A stretch of 64,000 nt of DNA from Liquidambar formosana (lineage: Eukaryota; Streptophyta; Magnoliopsida; Saxifragales; Altingiaceae): assembly GCA_039720395.1 (NCBI GenBank), contig CM077824.1, positions 32,824,759-32,888,758 on the forward strand, written 5' to 3'. Made by a program: the position numbers and the translations under genes. Shown here one piece after another: positions 22,860 through 33,274 of the stretch (position 1 is its first letter; the number at the start of each line of letters is the position of its first letter). The notes under the pieces were generated by a model. It was not told where the DNA came from, searched no databases, and saw nothing but the letters and a program-made list of their open reading frames with translations.

Positions 22860-25645
22860 TGTGAACCCCGGAAATTGGGCCCACGAGGGATTGAAAAGAA
22901 AGTGGGTTTGAAAAAGAAAAAGGAAAGGAGTCGCCACCTTATTTTTTAAAGGAAACAAGGAAAACCCTAAAAATAGTTTGTTTTAGGAAAACAATTTGAA
23001 TGACTCCATAAAAAAGGAAAGGCAAAAACCAATCTTTTGAAAACCAAAGAAATCGGGGATTCGGAGGCTAAGTTATGACATGGGAAGGTTCTAGGCAAAG
23101 CCTATAGGCACTCATGTCACCCTTTCGGTCTCTCAGTTCATTTGGGCTAAATTAAAGTCTTTCAATACAAAAATCAGCAAGTATATCATCACAAGAATTG
23201 CATGCATATCATATATTTCATTCATCCATCCATGCATAATAAGCAAATAAAAACAGAAAATAAAGAAAAAGAAAACAAAACAAAAATAAACCTAGGATGC
23301 TTGGATCCTAGAACGAACTTGAGCCTCACGAAGAGCGCCTACGTACCATGCAACGAAATACATGGATCAAAGTCCACGTAGTTCGATTAGAATTAGGGTT
23401 AAGACCTAATATAAACCTATGGTTAAAACCCTAGGTTTCCTTATTTGATCAAAAGAGTTGAATTTGATAGAAAGTTTGATTTTAGGAAAGAAATCCACAA
23501 AATGGAAACTTTAATAAAAACCAGAATTTTGTTGGTTAAGGAAACCTCTAATTAAACCATAGGACTTGTATTAAAAATTAATCCTAGATAGGGAGAAGAG
23601 AATGAGTTAAGAAGAAAGGTGAATTGGGGCACCTTCACACCCACTTACCTGAGCGCAATTAGCTCCAAGCATTTAGCCATTTCAGACATAAGCAGCCCTA
23701 TTTGCCATAGGACAAATACCACACCTATTTGCACCCTTACAAGTGCTCAAAACCATGCAAAAACACTAACATGCAAATCTGGACAGAATAGTATTATGGC
23801 CTAAAAATCATCCACTAAGCATGCTAACAGCAACACAGCGAACAATAATAAGTCCTAACATATTCCTAGAACCATATCATGCATAAAAACCCTAAAACAT
23901 ACTAACATGCATGCAAAACCATCATGTTTACTCCATATAAAAAACATATACAGCAAACACGAAGAAAAACCAAATAAAAAAGTCTACTTTATCATGCTAT
24001 ATGAAAACAAACACGAAACAATGACTCTAAAACCCTAAACTCACAAATATGCTTAAAAACATACAAAACATACTTTAATCATGCTAAAACCAAACTAAAC
24101 AGAAATTAAATCATGCATATTAACTAACTAAAGCAATATAACATGATGAAAATCCTAACTCTAACATGCAATGACACTAATCCTAGCACAAGGACAAACA
24201 GGAGCACAAGAATCATAACTATGCATTAAAAACCTAAAGGACAGCCCTAAAGCATGCTAAACAGTAGATAAAAAATAGATATTCCATGTATATTAACTAG
24301 CTAGAGTGTTAATACATGATAAAAAAGTCACCTTTAACATGCAATAAGCCTAACCCATATGAGAACCTAGTTTAAGCTTGAATAGAGAAGGAGAATACCT
24401 TAGGAAGTGGCTCCCCTTGTGTTTGTAATTGTTCGTGGCTCCTCAGGTCTTTAGAGTGAATCAAACCAACACGAATCCTCCTCTTTGTCAAAGTGGTATC
24501 ACAGCAAAGAGATCAAAACTCACTCAATTTTGAAAAGAAATAGAAAACAAAAAGAGAACAAGAGAAAAGAAAAAGTGATTCTCGTCACTTTGCAGCAGCA
24601 GCAACTTCAATCGCGTTTTTGGGTATGAAAACGTTGGATTTGGACAAAGCTTGTGAAATACAAAGTTGTAGAGAATTGAATTATCTTTCTACCAAGACCA
24701 ATTGCATCAAATTCGGACTTCGGATGAAAAAGTTATGATTAAAATACGACTGCTGGTTTTCAGAAAATCTGCTGCTGAATTATAACGAATTTCACTCCCT
24801 CCAAACCCTCTTCTCCTCTCCCTTGTTTAAAGACATTAAGAGAGTATTTATAGCTGAAATCTGGAGTTTCCCTTTCCTTCCTGGACTAGGTTTCCTTGGA
24901 GAATAATCAAAAGGTATTTTATAATGATAAAAGACTTCTAATCTGAATAGGAAAAGGAAATTGTCTTTTATAAAAATTGGGAGACTGACCGCTAACACGC
25001 ATGCACATGTATCGTATGTGCGTACACACACTCATCACATACGTACACGTGTTAGTGTCATGATAAAAATGGCTAATTTAATAAAATAATTTTCTTTTCA
25101 TTTTAACCAAAAATCTCATGCTGTGATTCGCACTAATTCTTCAAGGATAATCCGTAAATAACCACACTAAACTCATCATCAGGCCATATCAAAATTGAAT
25201 TTCATGAAACACTTTTGAGGGTAAAATGATGACTAATGAAAGTCAATTTGAAAAGATTTGGTTGGTAATTGTGAGTCAATTAGAGCTAACCCAAGGAAGG
25301 GTCAATTAACCAACTTGAACCACATCGAGCCATTTTAATCCCGAGCCATTGACTTACCAAATTGAACCTAGAAATACCTCTTATGCATCCATATGAACTC
25401 CAATTGACAATTTGGAGATCATTCCAAGGTCAAATGAAAAGTTTGGGACTTAAAAGACGATTATGCCCCTCAAGTCACAAAAGCTCTTATTATCCCTCAA
25501 GATCAACTCCAATTTGAACCAAAATTCATATCCATTGTCCTTGTGACTCTAGAAAACTAATGCAAGTGACTAGACTCAAAAACAAAACAAAAACATGCAT
25601 GAAATGATGAGCCCTAGTAAGGTGGTGCAAAAATGGGGTGTGGCA
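22860..25645 (-). repeat. 3' LTR of element A
   Basis: 2786 bp. Read on the - strand it starts TGCCACACCCC and ends TTCACA. The TATA box (- strand) is at 24845-24852. It contains the CTACGTGG/TACGTAGGCGCTC segment shared with the LTRs of B (about 23330-23390 here). No gene is supported. Confidence 0.95.
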
Positions 25646-25687
25646 GAAGCCCCTCATTGGCGAACAAGTTACACTTGTGAACCAATG
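25646..25687 (-). other. Polypurine tract of A with an overlapping stem-loop
   Basis: On the - strand CCAATGAGGGGCTTC (25660-25646) abuts the 3' LTR. CATTGG (25687-25682) can pair with CCAATG (25660-25655), with an inner perfect stem ACAAGT/ACTTGT around a GTA loop. Outer stem and PPT core are the same as in B, while the inner stem has different sequence. Confidence 0.72.
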
Positions 25688-25785
25688 ATAAAGAACAACC
25701 CATTTTTGGCCAAAAAGCCTGGAGAAATCACACACTGTAACCAAACAATGATGGGAGGTTGAAAACCTGAGACTGAAATAAGGAA

Positions 25786-27610
25786 GTGTACTCAAGTCAT
25801 GAGTATACTTAAACCACTGGGGGTTGATGATTGTCAAGAGAAGCATATTCAAGCCACTACGAATGAACATACTTTTGAAATGGAGAAATATATTCTAGTC
25901 ACGAATATATTTAACCAAGTGATGAGAATGAGATCTGAGAAGTACGTTCAAGTGATGAACGTACCTTGGAAATGGAGAAGTATATTCAGGTCACGAATAT
26001 ATTTAACCAAGTGAGTGACAAAAAATCTGAGAAGTATACTCAAATGATGAGTATACCACTGAAATGGAGAAATATATTCAGGTCACGAATATATTTAACC
26101 AAGTAATCTGAGAATGAAATCTGAGAAGTATACTCAAGTGGTGAGCATACCATTGAAATGGAGAAATATATCCAAGCGATGGATATCTTTAACCAAGTAG
26201 GATAAGAATAATCTGAGAGGTGTATTCAAGTGATGAGTGTACTTTTGAAATGGAGAAATATATTCAGGTCACGAACATATTTAACCAAGTGATGAAAAAG
26301 ATGCTGAGAAATATACTCAAGTGGTGAGTATACTTAATGATTGAAAAAGACTGAGAAGTACGTTCAAGTGATGAACATACTTTTGAAATGGAGAAATGTA
26401 TCCAAGTGATGGATATATTTAACCAAGTAAGCTGAGAAGTACACTCAAGTGATGAGCATACCATTGAAATGGAGAAATATATCCAAACGACGGATATATT
26501 TAACCAAGTAAGATAAGAATAATCTGAGAAGTGTACTCAAGTGATGAGTACACCATTGAAATGGAGAAATATATTCTAGTCACGAATATACTTAACCAAG
26601 TAAGTGACAAGTATGTTTGAGTGATAAACATACCATTGAAATAGAGAAATATATCCAAGTGATGGATATACTTAACCAAGTAAGTGACAAGTATGTTTAA
26701 GTGATAAACATACCATTGAAATAGAGAAATATATCCAAGCGATGGATATACTTAAGCAAATAAGATAGAGAATAATCTGAGAAGTGTACTCAAGTGATGA
26801 GTACACCATTGAAATGGAGAAATATATTCTAGTCATGAATATATTTAACCAAGTAAGTGACAAATATTCTGAGAAGTATGTTCAAGTGATGAACATACTA
26901 TTGAAATGGAGAAATATATTCAAGTGATGAATATACTTAACCAAGTAAGTGGCAAAATATCTGAGAAGTATACTCAAGTGATGAGTATACCATTGAAATG
27001 GAAAAAAATATACCCAAGTGGTGGATATACTTAACCAAGTAAGTGACAAATGATTTGAGAAGTATGTTCAAGTGATGAACATACCATTGAAATGGAAAAA
27101 ATATACCCAAGTGGTGGATATACTTAACCAAGTAAGTGACAAATGATCTGAGAAGTATGTTCAAGTGATGACCATACCATTGAAATGGAGAAATATACCC
27201 AAGCGATGGATATACTTAACCAAGTAAGTGACGAAATATCTGAGAAGTATACTCGAGTGATGAGTATACCATTGAAATGGAGAAATATATTCAAGTGATG
27301 AATATATTTAACCAAGTAAGTGATAATGAGGATCTGAAACTAGGAAGCATATTCAATGGGTGAACATGCTTTTGAAATGGAAGAATATATTCAAGTGATG
27401 AATATATTCAACCAAGTATGATAGAGAATGAGAATTTGAAGCTGAGAAGCATATTCAAAGAGTGAATACACTTTTGAAATGGAAGAATATATTCAAGTGA
27501 TGAGTATATTCAACCAAGTGGGATGGAAAATCAAGAATTTGAAACTGAGGAGTATATTCAAAGGGTGAATACACTTTTGAAATGGAAGAATATATTCAAG
27601 TGATGAATAC
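25786..27610. repeat. Array of about 38 short stem-loops with constant 7-nt loop (A 3' region)
   Basis: Units of about 95 bp hold two inverted repeats each. Type I stems are GTATACTC/GAGTATAC and relatives; type II stems are ATATATTC/GAATATAT and relatives. The loop is AAGTGAT or a close variant on the + strand. Type I is followed by CATTGAAATGGAGAA and type II by TTAACCAAGTAAGTGAC. At least seven different stem sequences occur with both arms changed together (see findings). Examples: 25942-25964, 26033-26055, 26530-26552, 26690-26712, 26966-26988. Many short ORFs in this region are by-products of the repeat. Confidence 0.88.
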
Positions 27611-27907
27611 ATTCAACCAAGTGAGATGAAAAATCAAGATTTGACATGAGGATATATGATCAATTTATCAAGATTAAACAAGCATGGTGCAAGAGGAAAG
27701 TGTCTTAACACATTGTCACTTGAGTTGGCATGGCACAGGGGAAATATATTCAACCCTTTTGAACATAAAATCAATTCAAGGAATTGATTTCAAGATGGAA
27801 TTTGATTGATTTTAAGCTCAAAAAGTGTTGAATATCTCATTTGGAAGGAGGTTTGATCACGCGTCAAGGCGAGACAAAGCGAGAAGCAAAACCAAAACAA
27901 AGTGGCT

Positions 27908-27963
27908 TGGGTGACCACCAGGCCTCGGGAGGCTAGCCGCCCAGGCCTGGGTGGTTACCCGAG
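27908..27963. promoter_or_regulatory. Long inverted repeat upstream of the antisense DUF7745-like gene
   Basis: GGGTGACCACC-AGGCCT at the left and AGGCCTGGGTGGTTACCC at the right form an inverted repeat with 17 paired positions, one G-T pair and one bulge. The GC-rich centre is short. It ends about 90 bp before the TATA box at 28051. Its outer edges (GGGTGACC, GGTTACCCGAG) match those of the ACCGGTT clusters in B. Confidence 0.6.
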
Positions 27964-28050
27964 CCCGAAGCGGAAATCCCACTTTGAATAGGAAACTTCC
28001 TATTCTGATGGGTTTTTTCCTATTTGAACTTGGATTTGTGACCTTTTCCC

Positions 28051-28058
28051 TATAAAAA
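28051..28058 (+). promoter_or_regulatory. TATA box of the antisense DUF7745-like gene
   Basis: TATAAAAACA lies 56 bp before the ATG at 28107, in a CCTATAAAAACA context. A start site near 28083 would leave a short 5' UTR. It is on the strand opposite to element A, which suggests independent transcription. Confidence 0.65.
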
Positions 28059-28106
28059 CACATCCAAGAGGTTCCTAAACCTACTTGTATTCATTCATTA
28101 GAAATT

Positions 28107-29393
28107 ATGGAGGCTCTAGACAAATTTTTAGGAGGATTTTTGAGAGTTATGAGTGCTGAAGCAAAATCTGAGTTCAAGTGCTTTGGGTTGGATCCATTGC
28201 TCTCCTTGAGGCATGTGAGGCTTGAAACGAACCTCTTGACTGCTGCTACATATTTTTGGGATCCTCAAGTTCATGTGTTCCGCTTCAACTATGAAGAACT
28301 GTGCCCAACCATGGAGGAATTCTGTGCATTGTATGGAGTTTCAACGGTAGGTCCTTTCATTCTCCCTACTCCTCGCCCAAGCTTTCTTACTTCTTTCTCC
28401 AATCTACTTGGGATTCACTCACAATATGCCTCTACGTTTGTAAAGGACCATATGGTAGACTTGATGACATTGGCAACCTCTTTTTTAGCTTGTGATAGTA
28501 AAGGTATTCTGAATTTTACCTTTCCTATTAAGCATGCACTTGCCTTTTGCCTCATTGGTCGTTTTCTTATTTCCACTGGTACTCCACATGTTCCCATTCA
28601 AATCTGTGACTTGATTCCTCTCCTTGCCAAGGGCCATAACTTGATTCCCATGGTGCTAGCTGAAACCCTGAATGGTTTGGATAAAACTCATGAGGACCCA
28701 AAGGTTCCTTTAGGAGGTAGCCCCATTCTACTGCAGATGTGGTTGCTTGAAAGACTGAATTTCTTGTCACCAGTTGCCATTACACCATACAAGCCCCAGC
28801 ATTACTGCCTTCGCCGCATTGAACTACCTGGGCAATTTTCATTGAGAGATTGGCTAGGTTACTTCCAAACCCTTTCTTGGAGGAGTGTCAAGTGGTTTGT
28901 ATTCATATGGGGCTGCAGTGACCAGGTGCTTCTGCGGACTTCTGGATGCGCCATGGTGAGACTCATAGGACTGAGGTCTACTTCCTTCTATTGGCCTTCA
29001 AGGGTTCTTCGTCAGATGGGCGCCATGCAAACCATACCCACTTCCTTGAAAGGTGACTATCCTGTGGTGCCCGCGGGTCTTTCTGTAGTGACTTGGGCGA
29101 AGGATCGATGGCCTAGCAAGTTGATACTAACCCAAGTTACGAATACTGATGGTCCATATATGATGAGCCCCGAGTATAAGGAATGGTTGAAAAGCAATTT
29201 AGGTGAGAGAGAGACTACTCGAAGAGAAAGGATTTTTGGACTTATCAAGAACAACGAACTTGGATCTTGCAGAGAAGATATTATGGAAGCAGTGACAACA
29301 GCTTATGAACATGACTTGAGGAAGAAAAGAAGACATGAAAGAGAGAAGAAGAAAGCTGAGGAGCGAGCTGCAAAGAAGCCCAAGAAAAACTGA
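28107..29393 (+). CDS. Antisense intact DUF7745-like / mobile-domain-related protein carried by A
   Basis: A 428-aa uninterrupted frame, antisense to element A, between its pol gene and the 3' stem-loop array. The N-terminal part has the run FWDPQVHVFRFNYEELCPTM followed by EEFCALYGV (about residues 50-79). This resembles the FWD...F....TPTIEEY signature of plant DUF7745 proteins, a family common in plant repeats and similar in layout to plant mobile domain proteins; the link is from memory, not a search. The middle is hydrophobic and Leu-rich. The last 60 residues are strongly charged, with an RKKRRHEREKKK segment that could be a nuclear localisation signal or coiled coil. There are no introns. 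Its own TATA box (28051) and a polyadenylation-type AATAAA (29482) frame it. It is open although the pol of A has three stops. Its function is unknown. Confidence 0.72.
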   Translation: MEALDKFLGGFLRVMSAEAKSEFKCFGLDPLLSLRHVRLETNLLTAATYFWDPQVHVFRFNYEELCPTMEEFCALYGVSTVGPFILPTPRPSFLTSFSNLLGIHSQYASTFVKDHMVDLMTLATSFLACDSKGILNFTFPIKHALAFCLIGRFLISTGTPHVPIQICDLIPLLAKGHNLIPMVLAETLNGLDKTHEDPKVPLGGSPILLQMWLLERLNFLSPVAITPYKPQHYCLRRIELPGQFSLRDWLGYFQTLSWRSVKWFVFIWGCSDQVLLRTSGCAMVRLIGLRSTSFYWPSRVLRQMGAMQTIPTSLKGDYPVVPAGLSVVTWAKDRWPSKLILTQVTNTDGPYMMSPEYKEWLKSNLGERETTRRERIFGLIKNNELGSCREDIMEAVTTAYEHDLRKKRRHEREKKKAEERAAKKPKKN

Positions 29394-29481
29394 AGACTCA
29401 ATAGAATAGGATATTTATGGCATATTTATAGTTCTTTTACTTAATACCAATGAATTGCTATGTCAATCAATTTTAGTTTTG

Positions 29482-29487
29482 AATAAA
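29482..29487 (+). terminator. Possible polyadenylation signal of the DUF7745-like gene
   Basis: AATAAA lies about 90 bp after the stop at 29393, followed by AATAATAAATC. Plausible by position only. Confidence 0.4.
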
Positions 29488-29688
29488 TTGCCAATAATAA
29501 ATCAAACTTGGGATTTTCTTGTTTGATTTAGACCGCACCCAAGGTAACTTTATGGGTTGCCTACGTATCTCCATGGTTTTTTTTTTTTCTTCTTTTTTTT
29601 TGTTTTTTTTTTTGTTTTTTTGTTTTTTTGTTTTTTGTTTTTGAATGGAGAATCAGGTCTTACGTAGTTCTTATGCCTTAACTTTTGC

Positions 29689-29718
29689 CTAGGCCGCCCT
29701 TACGGGTTTTCAACCTAG
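29689..29718 (-). other. Conserved GNRA-capped stem-loop after pol in A
   Basis: Sense of A: CTAGGTTG, bulge AAAA, CCC, loop GTAA, GGG, CGGCCTAG. All eight outer positions can pair (two as G-U) and the inner three pair perfectly. It starts 7 bp after the pol stop codon at 29725-29727. In A' it lies at the same distance from pol. Confidence 0.7.
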
Positions 29719-29724
29719 CAGGCT

Positions 29725-32700
29725 TCAAACATGATATTTCTTCAATTTATCCAAATTAGTTGGACGAGCGAACTCAATTCCATCTAAATCCATGAGGCGA
29801 ACAGCCCCTGCTGGCAATATCTCTTTGATAATGTATGGCCCACCCTAACTTGGCTTGAATTTTCCCCGCGGATCGAACACTGGAGCTCTGATTTCTTTCA
29901 TCACTACATCCCCTTTCTTTAGACCTCGATCTTTGACATGCTTGTTGAATGCTCTGGCAACTCTCCGTTGATACCCCTGAACATGATACAGCGCCCTTAA
30001 ACGCCTTTCATCCAGCAAAGCTAACTCATCATAGCGGCTCTTAACCCAGTCCACTTCTGTTATCTGGCTCTCCACGGCAACTCTTAGTGAAGGAACTTCC
30101 AATTCAACTGGCAACACGGCCTCCATTCTATAAACTAGAGAATAAGGGGTAGCCCCTGTTGACGACCTTATTGATGTTCTGTAACCCCATAGAGCCAATG
30201 GCAACTTCTCATGCCAGTCTGTGTGTGAGTCCGCAGTCTTCTGTAGTATCTTCTTGATGTTCTTGTTAGCTGCTTCCACCGCTCCATTAGTCTGAGGACG
30301 GTATGGTGACGACAGATGGTGGGCTATGCCATACTTTTGCAAGAGCTCATGGGTTTCTTTCTGAAAGTGCTGGCCATTGTCTGAGATAACTTCATGCGGT
30401 ACCCCATATCGATAGATGATGCTGTGCTGTATGAACTGTGCTACCTTCTTGGAATTCAAGGTCTTGAAGGACGCTGTTTCCACCCACTTAGTGAAGTAGT
30501 CGATGGCAACCAGGATGTATTCATGCCCATTTGACGCCTTTGGCTTGATCTGTCCGATGATATCTATCCCCCACACCGCGAATGGCCAAGGTGACGACAT
30601 ACTCGTTAAAGGCATAGAAGGCAAATGTTGTCCACTGGCGAACAGTTGGCATTTGTGGCACTTCTTGACATGTGCGTGGCAGTCTCTTTCCATGGTAGAC
30701 CAATAATAGCCTAACCTCATGATTTTCTTAGCTAACATATAGCCATTCATATGCGGAGCCCCTGTCCCTTCATGGATTTCTTTAATCAGATGCTCGGCTT
30801 CTTCCTCGGTGACACACAGCAGGTGGATCCCGTCGTATGATCTCCGATATAGCTTTCTTCCACAAAGTACATAGTGACTTGCCAACCGCCTTAGGGTTTT
30901 TCTATCAATGCGAGATGCTCCTTCTGGGTACTCCCTTTCTTCAATGAACTTCTTTATGTCATGGAACCACGGACGGCCATCATTCACTTCCCTTCCTCGG
31001 ATTGCACAACAGTACACAGGCTTGTCTCGGCATTCTATCACCAACGGCTTCACATTTCCCCCTTCAGGTATCTCCACCATGGATGCTAGGGTCGCCAAGG
31101 CATCGGCGAACTGGTTCTTGTTCCTTGAAAGGTAGTTAAATTCTATCTCTGAGAACTCCTTGGTTAGAGCTTCCAGGTAGGCATGGTAGGGTAGCAGCTT
31201 CTCATCTCGAGTTTTCCATTCCCCTTTTATCTGACAAATGATTAGCGCCGAGTCCCCGAACACTTCTAATTCTTTGATCCCCAATTCAAGTGCCGCTTCC
31301 AATGCTAGGATACAGGCCTCATACTCAGCAATGTTGTTGGTAGCTTCGAACCCCAACTTGACCGCCAACGGTGTAAATGCCTCTTTAGGTGAGACCAGCA
31401 GGACTCCTATCCCATAACCTTTCTTATTGGCTGCCCCATCGAAGTATACTCTCCAAGTTTTTCTACCAATCTCTAGCATGTCCTCATCTGGGAATTGATC
31501 GTTGAACGGAGCGGATGATGACACCGGACAGCTGGCTAGGTAGTCTGCGATGACGCTTGCCTTGATAGACTTTTGATTCACGTACTTGATGTCGAATTCA
31601 TTGAGGAGAATTGACCATCGAGCAGTTCTGAATGACAATACTGGCCTTTCTACCAGGTACTTCAACGGGTCCATGCGACTTATCAAGAACACTTCGAAGG
31701 ACATCATGTAGTGCCGGAGTTTCTGCGTCGCCCATACTAGTGCCACACAAGCCTTTTCAATTGCATTGTACTTCACTTCATAGTCTGTCATTTTCTTGCT
31801 TAAGTAATAAATGGCATTTTCCTTTGTAGACCCTTCAAGATATTGAGCTAACATAGCTCCCGTCGCGGTTTCGGTGACCGTTAAGTATAACAAAAGTGGC
31901 GCGCCTTGCCGTGGGGGAACTAAGATTGGAGGATTGCTCAAGTATCTCTTAATGGTCTCAAAGGCCTCTTGGCATTCTTCGTTCCATACTTTTGGCACAC
32001 CTTTCTTAAGCAATTTGAAGATTGGTTCGCAAACCATGGTCAAGTTGGCAATGAATCGGCTTATGTATTGAACTCTTCCCAGAAAACCTCAGATCTGCTT
32101 CTCAGTGCTAGGCGGCTCCATCTCCACAATAGCTTTTATCTTCCCTGGGTCCACTTCGATACCTCTCTGAGTGATCATAAACCCCAATAGCTTGCCTGCA
32201 GTGACGCCGAAAGCACACTTCTGTGGGTTGAGACGGAGATTGTACTTTTTTGCTCGCTCTAAGAATTTCTCTAGTGCCTTGAAATGCCCTTCCCTATCCA
32301 CGGACTTCACGATCATATCATCGACGTAAACCTTGACTTCCTTATGGATCATATCATGCAATAGGGTCGTAGCTGCTCTTTGGTAAGTAGCCCCAGCGTT
32401 TCTTAAGCCAAAAGGCATTACTTTGTAACAGTACGTTCCCCATTGCGTGATAAAGGCTGTTTTCTCCATGTCTTGAGGCGCCATCTTTATCTGGTTATAC
32501 CCGGAGAATCCGTCCATGAAGGAGAGGAGTGCATGTCCCACCGTGCTATCTACCAACACGTCGATATGGGGTAAAGGAAAGTCATCCTTAGGGCTCACGG
32601 CGTTGAGATCTCGGAAGTCGACACACATCCTCACTTTCCCATCTTTTTTAGGCACAGGCACTATATTCGACAACCACTCGGGGTACTCCACAACTTGGAG

Positions 32701-33103
32701 GAAACCCGCGTCTAGTTGTTTAGTTACCTCTTCTTTTACTTTTAGGGCCCATTCTGGTTTTAATCTTCTGAGTTTCTGCTTTACCGGCTTCTTTAGGGAA
32801 TTAGTGGGGATATAGTGTTGCACAATATCGGGGTCGATGCCAGGCATGTCTTCATAAGACTATGCAAAAGCCATAATGTTGGCTTTCAAGAGAGAGATCA
32901 TCTTTTCTTTTTCAACGGGAGAGAGGGTTTTCCCAATTTTAACTATTCTTGGCAATTCATTCGTCCCTAAGTTGATTGATTCCAATTCATCCATATTAGG
33001 TTCGGTGACGCCCCTTTTCCTTTGCTCAATGAGCTCCGGGGGGACATCGTTCCTAGGATCTATATCCACGCCATAAATATCCATAGAGGAGAGAAAAGAG
33101 ACA
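29725..33103 (-). pseudogene. pol of element A: RT, RNase H, archaeal-type RNase H, integrase; three stops
   Basis: Domains in order on the - strand: linker; RT with the catalytic YVDD (near 32315); a degenerate native RNase H, where the usual first Asp and the TDH motif are replaced (LTVTETATG and SRMDPLKYL); a second RNase H with the full D-E-D-D set (VYFDGAANKK, AEYEAC, FGDSAL, NQFADAL), the archaeal-type domain known from Tat elements; integrase with an HHCC zinc finger (HEG...HMNG...CHKCQ) and a DDE core (GIDIIG, SDNGQHF, GAVEAANKN); and a C-terminal tail. Nonsense codons are TAG 32860-32862 (TGG in A'), TGA 32089-32091 and TAG 29845-29847 (TGG in A'). Without them the frame is continuous from the putative acceptor at 33103 to 29725. 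The product would replicate and integrate the element; this copy cannot make it whole. Confidence 0.93.
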
Positions 33104-33274
33104 CTGCATATATAGAGAAAGAAAACACACTTTATTGACTAGGAATAATGGGAATGACACACAAAAGAAAGAAGGAAAACAAACAAATCTGTATCAATAC
33201 TATGACTCCACAAAGTGAGTAAAGTAGATACATCTTATTGAATTAGGGAAATATTACTAAACTAAGACACCTAC
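33104..33274 (-). other. Putative Ogre-like intron of element A
   Basis: Donor GTAGGT begins at 33274 and overlaps the gag-protease stop TAG (33271-33273). The acceptor TGCAG ends at 33104. Removing 171 bp fuses protease and RT frames in phase, exactly as in A' (170 bp, one base shorter). Confidence 0.6.

Larger units (their letters stand above)
29394..29724. other. Spacer between antisense gene and pol of A
   Basis: Holds a T-rich tract (29577-29640; A-rich in the sense of A) and GGAGA/TACGTAG elements that can pair across it: 29561-29572 with 29647-29651 and 29661-29667. The GNRA-capped stem-loop described below follows. The same order is found in A' (63828-64000) and in B after 9784. Confidence 0.6.

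Noticed and set aside
25786..27610. CRISPR-like array (short repeats separated by spacers)
   Set aside because: The repeats are degenerate inverted repeats within a plant retrotransposon, the linkers are also repeated, and no cas genes exist.
28107..29393. Ordinary host gene trapped between repeats
   Set aside because: It lies within element A, between its pol and its 3' LTR, so it travels with the element. A domesticated or captured origin remains possible.
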